From a virus, in IMG/VR virus record IMGVR_UViG_3300030102_004613, positions 1 to 57,366 of that record: DNA of 57,366 nt; one strand, 5' to 3'. A program made the translations under genes and the position numbers. The notes beneath the pieces are model-generated. The model was not told the origin of the DNA. It was given only the letters and a program-made list of their open reading frames with translations, and made no database searches. Positions 48,472-57,366 of the stretch are shown here, piece after piece. How positions within the stretch are numbered: the first letter of the stretch is position 1; each line of letters begins with the position of its first letter.

Positions 48472-48881
48472 ATGTCGTGCTCAACTTGCGGATCTGGGGC
48501 TTGCGGCTGTAGCAATCCATCTAATGTAAATCTTAATAATGCAGCACAAGTAAACATCTGTGCTCGTCGTGGTGATACTTTTGTTTTAACATCAAACGTA
48601 AAAGACTCAGACGGAAACGCTCTTGATTTAAGAACGCCCACGATATACAACTACAAGATGGAGGTTCGTGAATACGATGACGGTCCTCTTATCATTACAA
48701 GTTCTAATATTACAATTTCTGGAACTGATGCAGGTGTATTGACGGTAACTATATCTGCTACTAACATGCAGGTTAACGCAGGAACATACGTTTATGGATT
48801 ACAGGCTACACTTGTTTCGGACAGTAGCGTTGAAACGTGGCTCTACGGAACCTTTGATGTGGTACAAGATATAGTTCAGTA

Positions 48882-48882
<1 letters not shown>
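48472..48882 (+). CDS. Ig-like fibre-associated protein with Cys-rich N-terminus
   Basis: The 136-residue product starts [13 protein letters not shown] (four Cys in 12 residues), then a beta-sandwich typical of phage tail-associated Ig-like proteins: [67 protein letters not shown]. Similar domains join fibres to the tail. It ends one base into the collagen gene start (TAATG), so it is probably the collagen fibre's anchor or chaperone partner. Confidence 0.65.
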
Positions 48883-52501
<3,619 letters not shown>

Positions 52502-52502
<1 letters not shown>

Positions 52503-52714
52503 TGGCTACAGAAGAAAAGTTTTATATAAAGAAACCAGAAGACGGTACACGACTGAGCACTACAGGTTCGTTTGGATGGAACATCGATCCAGACGATCCT
52601 TCTACTTATGATCAGACACTTTACTTCACTACGAAGCAAGAGGCTTTGAACGAAGTAGATAGATTAGCAGCCGGTGAATATGTTATTAACTCTGTCTTTG
52701 TCAAAACCAATTAG
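52502..52714 (+). CDS. Hypothetical small protein
   Basis: The 70-residue product (EEKFYIKKPEDGTRLSTTGSFGWNIDPDDPSTYDQTLYFTTKQEALNEVDRL) looks like a small alpha/beta domain. No family recognised. It starts one base into the collagen stop codon (TAATG), so it is coupled to the fibre gene and may be an assembly factor. Confidence 0.6.
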
Positions 52715-52761
52715 ATAGTCTATATTTAGTGGTGCTAATTAAATTAAATACGTATCACTAA

Positions 52762-53316
52762 ATGCACATCAGCACCTTCATTGTAGACAACTTCTACGAG
52801 GATGTAGACAGCGTTCGTCAGTTTGCGCTTGATCAGGACTTCAATATAGTTGGTAACTTTCCTGGAGCCAGGACTAAAAGTTTTTGGACTCAAAGCGCAA
52901 AGGATATTATCGAAAGCATTATCGCTCCTAAGTTTGGCAGCATAACCTATTGGCCCGACGAATACAATGGTGCTTATCAAATCACTACAGCAGAAAATCG
53001 TTCTTGGATACACTCAGACGGAGAGACAAAATGGGCGGGGGTTGTTTATCTAACCCCTAACGCTCCGCTTTCTTCAGGTACTGGTTTCTATAGACATAAA
53101 GCCACTGGATTAACAGAGCCAAACTCAAACAAAGGAGAGTGGGACAACGAGGCTCAGGACGTAACTAAATGGGAATTGGTTAGTCAAATAGGAAATGTAT
53201 ACAACAGGCTTATTCTATATAGAGGCAAACAATTTCATACATCTATGGACTACTTCGGTAATGATATGACTACGGGTAGGTTGTTCCAAACATTCTTTTT
53301 CAGCACAGAGTCATGA
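52762..53316 (+). CDS. DUF6445-like 2OG-Fe(II) oxygenase
   Basis: The 184-residue product has an oxygenase-type beta-helix: His84-x-Asp86 in WIHSDGE, WAGVVYLTPNAPLSSGTGFY, distal His159 in GKQFHTS and Arg173 in TGRLFQTFFF. The arrangement matches DUF6445 proteins, which I treat as 2-oxoglutarate oxygenase relatives. It is the first gene after the collagen pair, overlaps the fused glycosyltransferase-hydroxylase gene by 4 bases, and could hydroxylate the fibre or its sugar. Confidence 0.7.
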   Translation: MHISTFIVDNFYEDVDSVRQFALDQDFNIVGNFPGARTKSFWTQSAKDIIESIIAPKFGSITYWPDEYNGAYQITTAENRSWIHSDGETKWAGVVYLTPNAPLSSGTGFYRHKATGLTEPNSNKGEWDNEAQDVTKWELVSQIGNVYNRLILYRGKQFHTSMDYFGNDMTTGRLFQTFFFSTES

Positions 53317-55547
53317 AGATAATATTTCATGCAGGCTACTACGCAGAGCCATGGGACGCAAGCACAGATGGACTCGGAGGAACTGAGCAGTGCATTATAA
53401 ATCTATCAATAGAGTTTGCTGATCAGGGACACACGGTGTTTGTTGTGGGTGAGGTGAATGAAATTGAAATAGGAAAGGTTCAGTATGTCCCACTATCAAA
53501 ATCTCACACGATCCAGAACCCAGACGTAATCGTTGGTGTATCGTATTTACATTATTTGAATTATTACAAGATAAACCCAGGGACCAAGACCATATTCTGG
53601 CTACACAATGAGTTGCCATACTACTGGTACAGAGGTGAGCGAATGTCAGATCAGGAGATACAAGACGCGTACAACAACACTGATAAGGTTGTATGCCTAA
53701 CGGATTGGCACAAGCAAGTATTCTTAAAACAAGAGACAGCGTTTGTGCACAGTAATAAGGTTGACATCATAGGCAATGGTATAAACGAATCCTTAATACA
53801 GCCAGTTGCTGAAAAGGAATCAGGTTCTTTTGTGTATACATCACATCCCGAAAGAGGGTTAGAAAATGTCCTTTCTGATTTCGATAAAAAATATATTGAA
53901 GGTCATCTACATATATGTACACCCTCGTATGGTGTAGATTATTTTGAAACACATTACAGGAGTCGTGTAGAGTCTATGGAAAATGTAACGTATCACGGCA
54001 ATCTTTCTGTAGCAGATTTATATAGTCTTTTGTCACGGATGGAGACTTGGTATTACCCTACTGACTACAATGAAACCTACTGCATAACAGCGTTAGAAAT
54101 GTTGGCTCATCATGTCAAGCCATTAGTAAATCCGATCGCAGGACTGGAAGAAACTATTAATGGATTCAACTCTCCTAATATAAAGTGGGATGAAGTTGAT
54201 GAGTATATAGAAAGATGTTGGTGGGTAAATGTATGTCGCGAATGGAAAGACTTGATGGAAAGTGATTTACAACCAGAGGTAGACATGACATATATCATCA
54301 CCCTCGACATAAGTAAGGAGCAGGAACTCAAAGAGCGTTTCGCCTCCTTTGGTCTTGACAGCGCTGTTACTATTGTATTGGGATGCAACGGGCACACTGG
54401 TGAGAACATTCCAGATCAATACGAGGTTTGTAATCACTGGAAAATAGAAGGTCATGAAAACGGATGGTGGAATAGAAATGTAATGCCCGGAGAAGTAGGT
54501 TGTGCGCTGTCTCACATACAAGTATGGAAAGACGCATACAATAAGGGTTATAAAAAAATTCTAATATTAGAAGAAGACTTTGAGGTTCTTAATAAGTTCA
54601 ATCCAGATTTGTTGGAAACGGATTACGACTGGACCTTGTTTTATCTCGGCTGTAATTTTCCAGAAGAGCCAAAATCCATATCAGAGCATCATGTAAGCCC
54701 AAGACTAACGTACTGCACTCATTCTTATATGTTGACCAGAGAGGGCTGCAGATTGTTGCTTGAGCAGAATTTTGACCAGTATGTTTTTGCTGTAGACGAA
54801 TTCCTTAGTGCCACCTTTTCAGAACACCCAAGGGGCGACCTTAATTTTATTACCAGAGACACAAGAGCAATAGCGTTAAAAAAGGAATATCACATGTTCA
54901 AGCAGAAAGACCAAGAAACGAAAGTACATAAGGTGTATGATTATACTAAAGATCTATTGCGCAATATACCGTACAATGAGTTTGTAGAAAGGTTTGTCAC
55001 ATACAGTGCAAGGCTAAGAGAGTATGATTTAATTGTAGATGAACCATTTGATGACATCTATGTATTTCCGTTGTTTACCGAGGAGTTTTGTAAACTCTTA
55101 ATTCAAGAGGCTAACGATTCAAACAAGTGGACCGAAAAGCGTCACGACTATTATCCCGCTACAGATATGTTAATCACTGAACTTGGACTTCAGTGGTATT
55201 ATCAAAGAATACTAAAGGAGTATGTATATCCAGTTGCAATACACATGTGGCACCTTGAAGGAAAGGGATGGGATGTAATGAAGAGTGAAAACTTTATAAT
55301 CAAGTACGAAGAGACAGTACAAGGACATCTTTCGTTGCACCACGATTATGCAGACATTTCCTGTGTGCTTGCCCTTAACGAAGAGTATGAGGGCGGAGGT
55401 ACCTACTTTAGTAAACAAAAAAAATTACACAAGGGTAAGACTGGGTATATTTCTATTCATCCATCTCAGGTTACCCACCGTCATGGAGCACGACCGGTTG
55501 TAAAAGGAGAGAGATATGTGCTTGTATCATTTTGTAAAAAACCATAG
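53313..55547 (+). CDS. GT4-GT25-lysyl hydroxylase fusion (collagen-modifying enzyme candidate)
   Basis: The product has 744 residues and three domains. Residues 1-~320 are a GT4-type glycosyltransferase (GLGGTEQCI early; ETYCITALEMLAHH late). Residues ~325-540 are GT25: PGEVGCALSHIQVWKDAYNKG and the acidic ILEEDFE near 419-425, as in collagen galactosyltransferases. Residues ~560-744 resemble the procollagen-lysine hydroxylase catalytic domain: His676-His677-Asp678, GGGTYF, His722 in VTHRHG and Arg734 in VVKGERYVLVSF, the last nearly matching the animal 'KGTRYIMVSF'. Together these would hydroxylate Lys in X-Lys-Gly and then add sugars. The collagen gene lies under 1 kb upstream in the same orientation. 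Confidence 0.8.
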   Translation: MKIIFHAGYYAEPWDASTDGLGGTEQCIINLSIEFADQGHTVFVVGEVNEIEIGKVQYVPLSKSHTIQNPDVIVGVSYLHYLNYYKINPGTKTIFWLHNELPYYWYRGERMSDQEIQDAYNNTDKVVCLTDWHKQVFLKQETAFVHSNKVDIIGNGINESLIQPVAEKESGSFVYTSHPERGLENVLSDFDKKYIEGHLHICTPSYGVDYFETHYRSRVESMENVTYHGNLSVADLYSLLSRMETWYYPTDYNETYCITALEMLAHHVKPLVNPIAGLEETINGFNSPNIKWDEVDEYIERCWWVNVCREWKDLMESDLQPEVDMTYIITLDISKEQELKERFASFGLDSAVTIVLGCNGHTGENIPDQYEVCNHWKIEGHENGWWNRNVMPGEVGCALSHIQVWKDAYNKGYKKILILEEDFEVLNKFNPDLLETDYDWTLFYLGCNFPEEPKSISEHHVSPRLTYCTHSYMLTREGCRLLLEQNFDQYVFAVDEFLSATFSEHPRGDLNFITRDTRAIALKKEYHMFKQKDQETKVHKVYDYTKDLLRNIPYNEFVERFVTYSARLREYDLIVDEPFDDIYVFPLFTEEFCKLLIQEANDSNKWTEKRHDYYPATDMLITELGLQWYYQRILKEYVYPVAIHMWHLEGKGWDVMKSENFIIKYEETVQGHLSLHHDYADISCVLALNEEYEGGGTYFSKQKKLHKGKTGYISIHPSQVTHRHGARPVVKGERYVLVSFCKKP

Positions 55548-55549
55548 CC

Positions 55550-56164
55550 ATGGAATTAGTACCATATTTTACACAAGAGAACCAACCAGATATGACTGGG
55601 TGGTATTATTTTGAGAAAGCATTTAATACAGAGGAGGTTGAGGATATCCTAAAACTAACTGAAGGATTTCCTTATCAAGCCGCACAGATTGCGGGCAAGG
55701 ACATGGACTTGACCGAGTATCGTAAATCAAATATAAAATGGATAAGCGCATTAGACAGCGCTAATAATTCTATACACAGAACTCATTGGTTGTATGACCG
55801 CTTGATGTCCTACATGACGATTGCCAACGACAATTTGTGGAACTTTTCTTTACGAGGACTTACTGATAGTATTCAGTATACAGAATATCACGGAGAAGAA
55901 GAAGGTTTTTATGATTGGCATCTTGATATAGGTCCGAGAGAGTTGTCTATAAGAAAGTTGTCTTTGGTGGTGCAACTCAGTGACCCGAAGGATTACACAG
56001 GGGGAGAACTACAAATAAAAACAGGAAAGTATGATAGCGTTCCGTCAAAGACACAGGGCACGGTTATTGTCTTTCCTTCTTACCTGCTGCACAGGGTAAC
56101 GCCAGTAACCTCTGGTATTCGTAAATCTTTAGTACTGTGGGCCGGCGGAGAAAGCCTCAAGTAA
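55550..56164 (+). CDS. PKHD-type (prolyl 4-hydroxylase family) 2OG-Fe(II) hydroxylase
   Basis: The 204-residue product has the classic PKHD signature: His124-x-Asp126 in YDWHLDIG, RKLSLVVQLSDP, YTGGELQI, His181 in LLHRVTPV and Arg191 in RKSLVLWAGG. Such proteins occur in marine phages with unknown targets. It starts 2 bases after the fusion enzyme and shares its operon, so it belongs to the collagen-modification cluster. Proline in the fibre lies mostly in X positions, so a non-collagen or X-position target is possible. Confidence 0.75.
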   Translation: MELVPYFTQENQPDMTGWYYFEKAFNTEEVEDILKLTEGFPYQAAQIAGKDMDLTEYRKSNIKWISALDSANNSIHRTHWLYDRLMSYMTIANDNLWNFSLRGLTDSIQYTEYHGEEEGFYDWHLDIGPRELSIRKLSLVVQLSDPKDYTGGELQIKTGKYDSVPSKTQGTVIVFPSYLLHRVTPVTSGIRKSLVLWAGGESLK

Positions 56165-56170
56165 AGTCCT

Positions 56171-56178
56171 TATATTTG
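56171..56178 (+). promoter_or_regulatory. -7 box (TATATTTG) abutting the next start codon
   Basis: TATATTTG matches TAnnTTTG and ends 4 bases before the ATG at 56183, so the mRNA of the small basic protein operon should be leaderless. Confidence 0.6.
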
Positions 56179-56182
56179 CCTT

Positions 56183-56473
56183 ATGGCAAGTAAGTATTCT
56201 AATTTTCTAAAACGTCACGGTCTTAAAGGTTTTAACAAGCCTAAACGTACACCAAATCATCCTAAAAAATCACACGTTGTTGCAGCAAAAGAAGGCGACA
56301 AAATAAAACTAATTAGATTTGGACAGCAGGGCGCTAAAACAGCGGGCAAGCCAAAACCTGGCGAGTCTGATCGTATGAAGAAGAAGCGTGCTTCTTTCAA
56401 AGCGCGTCATAGAAAAAACATAAAGAAAGGCAAGATGTCTGCTGCTTACTGGGCTAATAAAGTTAAATGGTAA
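56183..56473 (+). CDS. Conserved small basic phage protein
   Basis: The 96-residue, Lys/Arg-rich product (SKYSNFLKRHGLKGFNKPKRTPNHPKKSH ... KMSAAYWANKVKW) is of a type often seen in marine phages, with HGLKGFNKPKRTP and KGKMSAAYWANKVKW as recurring segments. Function unknown; a DNA-associated virion protein is plausible. It overlaps the next gene by one base. Confidence 0.65.
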   Translation: MASKYSNFLKRHGLKGFNKPKRTPNHPKKSHVVAAKEGDKIKLIRFGQQGAKTAGKPKPGESDRMKKKRASFKARHRKNIKKGKMSAAYWANKVKW

Positions 56474-56658
56474 TGGCTAAGAAGTATAGATCTAAAGTAA
56501 ACGAGGCGGGTAACTACACTAAACCAGGAATGCGTAAGCGTTTGTTTGAATCAATAAAGGCAGGCGGTAAAGGCGGTCGTCCAGGGCAGTGGTCTGCGCG
56601 TAAAGCACAGATGTTGGCAAAACAGTATAAAGCAAAAGGAGGAGGTTACAAAAACTAA
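56473..56658 (+). CDS. Small basic phage protein
   Basis: The 61-residue product (AKKYRSKVNEAGNYTKPGMRKRLFESIKAGGKGGRPGQWSARKAQMLAKQYK) starts at the ATG overlapping the previous stop (TAATG); an in-frame ATG 6 bases upstream is less likely. The NYTKPGMRKRLF and GKPGQWSARKAQ-type core is common in marine phages without known function. It overlaps the following start by one base. Confidence 0.65.
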   Translation: MAKKYRSKVNEAGNYTKPGMRKRLFESIKAGGKGGRPGQWSARKAQMLAKQYKAKGGGYKN

Positions 56659-56894
56659 TGGCGCTTCGTAAATCACAAAAGTCCTTAAAGGATTGGACTA
56701 AACAAAAATGGAGAACCTCTGACGGTAGTAAGTCAGAAGGTAAAAAGCGTTATTTGCCAGATGCTGCATGGAAGGCTCTTTCTGCTGCCGAGAAGGCTGC
56801 GACAAACAGAGCCAAAGCAGAGGGTAACAGAAGAGGAAAACAATTCGTGGCTCAACCTGATAAGATCAAGAAGAAGGTTAAACGTTTCCGATAA
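56658..56894 (+). CDS. Small basic phage protein (DUF5872-like)
   Basis: The 78-residue product (RKSQKSLKDWTKQKWRTSDG ... KRYLPDAAWKALSAAEKAATNRAKAEG) resembles DUF5872-type proteins, with the 'SLKDWTKQKWRT' and 'RYLPDAAWKALS' segments. Function unknown. Its last 17 bases overlap a convergent 52-residue ORF on the other strand. Confidence 0.6.
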   Translation: MALRKSQKSLKDWTKQKWRTSDGSKSEGKKRYLPDAAWKALSAAEKAATNRAKAEGNRRGKQFVAQPDKIKKKVKRFR

Positions 56895-57036
56895 TAGACG
56901 CACATTTATTTACTATGCGTGCATACAATTCTGATTTGTTTTTTGTACGCACCATATTACTTGCCGCGTAATCCGCAATCTTCGTAATGACCGATTTACT
57001 TTCTACGGTCATTTGTGATTCGTAATTAGTTTTCAT
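56878..57036 (-). CDS. Small antisense ORF (52 residues)
   Basis: The ATG at 57036 opens a frame beginning MKTNYESQMTVESKSVITKI and ending CASIIGNV. It is helical and basic, with typical phage codon use, in the 211-base gap between two + strand genes. Only the winged-helix gene is otherwise on this strand in the late block. No promoter box was found upstream. Plausible but unproven. Confidence 0.4.
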   Translation of the reverse strand: MKTNYESQMTVESKSVITKIADYAASNMVRTKNKSELYARIVNKCASIIGNV

Positions 57037-57105
57037 TGTATTTAATTCACTCCAATAAACCTACATAACATTCATTAAATTTACAAATCTAAAAGTTGCA
57101 ACAAG

Positions 57106-57366
57106 ATGATGAATGAAAAACTAAAACAAATGTACGCGTCTGGAGGTATGCTTAAAGCCTTGCTTAAAGATCCAAAACAGCGCGACATGGCTAAGAAACT
57201 CATCAAGGAATTTGAGATGGGTGGAAAAATGAAGTACGGCAAAGGCGGTATGATGGAGTATGGAAAAGGTGGCATGACTGAAAAGGCAATGAAAACCATG
57301 CTCGGAGCGCCTGCGGGACTTAAACCTGGCGCAAAAGATGCACCATCAATGATGGGTGGAGGCATA
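57106..57366 (+). CDS. Small Gly/Met-rich basic protein, 5' part (continues at 1-117)
   Basis: The frame opens at ATG-ATG (57106) and is still open at the window end; because the last 98 bases equal the first 98, it continues to the stop at 115-117. The first part is helical (NEKLKQMYASGGMLKALLKDPKQRDMAKKLIKEF), then Gly/Met/Lys repeats (KYGKGGMMEYGKGGM). No family recognised. Confidence 0.7.
   Translation, partial: MMNEKLKQMYASGGMLKALLKDPKQRDMAKKLIKEFEMGGKMKYGKGGMMEYGKGGMTEKAMKTMLGAPAGLKPGAKDAPSMMGGGI
57268..57365. repeat. Terminal direct repeat, right copy
   Basis: This stretch is identical to 1-98; see the left copy. Removing one copy gives a circle of about 57,267 bp. Confidence 0.9.

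Overview
The window looks like the complete genome of a lytic, short-tailed (podovirus-type) phage of a Bacteroidota host, probably marine or freshwater Flavobacteriia. Evidence for the host: many genes are preceded by the Bacteroidota -7 promoter box TAnnTTTG (for example TATATTTG or TATCTTTG), Shine-Dalgarno sites are essentially absent, and the protein families (BT4734-type primase domain, crAss-like 'stabilization' protein, DUF5675) are those of Bacteroidota phages. The first 98 bases recur exactly at the end (57268-57365), and a small gene runs through the junction, so this is a circularly closed or terminally redundant assembly of about 57,267 bp. No integrase, lysogeny repressor, DNA polymerase or RNA polymerase was recognised, and there is no sheath, major tail tube or tape-measure gene.

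Layout. A late block runs on the + strand from 38816 through the junction to 21569. It holds a methyltransferase, small proteins, a fibre-like protein, a 9-cysteine 21-residue peptide, a 2OG-Fe(II) oxygenase, a GroES-like protein, terminase (43902), portal (46036), an Ig-like fibre protein, a giant collagen-like fibre (48882), a DUF6445-like oxygenase, a GT4-GT25-lysyl-hydroxylase fusion (53313), a PKHD-type hydroxylase and small basic proteins. Across the junction come scaffold, major capsid protein, two connector-type proteins, a 1677-residue stabilization/hub protein, three internal (ejection-type) virion proteins, one with an HEXXH motif, and a lysis/envelope set (two membrane proteins, exported thioredoxin fold, predicted outer-membrane barrel, u-spanin). 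An early block runs on the - strand from 38763 to 21570. It holds many small unknown genes, then recombination and replication genes (annealing protein, RecE-like exonuclease, SSB-like protein, DnaA domain IV protein, primase-helicase, RusA resolvase, GIY-YIG and PD-(D/E)XK nucleases) mixed with an FkbM methyltransferase, a sulfotransferase and a glycosyltransferase. The two blocks diverge at 38764-38815 and converge at 21569/21570. Two minus-strand genes sit inside the late block: a winged-helix regulator (40310-40768) and a 52-residue ORF (56878-57036).

The most interesting system is a likely virion collagen with its own modification machinery. The 1206-residue fibre has about 290 Gly-X-Y triplets, many ending in Lys (X-Lys-Gly, the lysyl hydroxylase site). 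Shortly downstream is one polypeptide joining two glycosyltransferase domains to a domain carrying the iron- and 2-oxoglutarate-binding pattern of animal procollagen-lysine hydroxylases. This suggests hydroxylysine formation followed by glycosylation on a phage fibre.

Other points of interest: a ~690-nt hairpin-rich non-coding region (36760-37445) behind its own promoter, a second structured element (35156-35308) under a duplicated early promoter module, a tRNA-like element with a single long arm (32744-32824), and a hexamer, ACAGCG, that is about four times more frequent on the + strand than on the - strand across both gene blocks.
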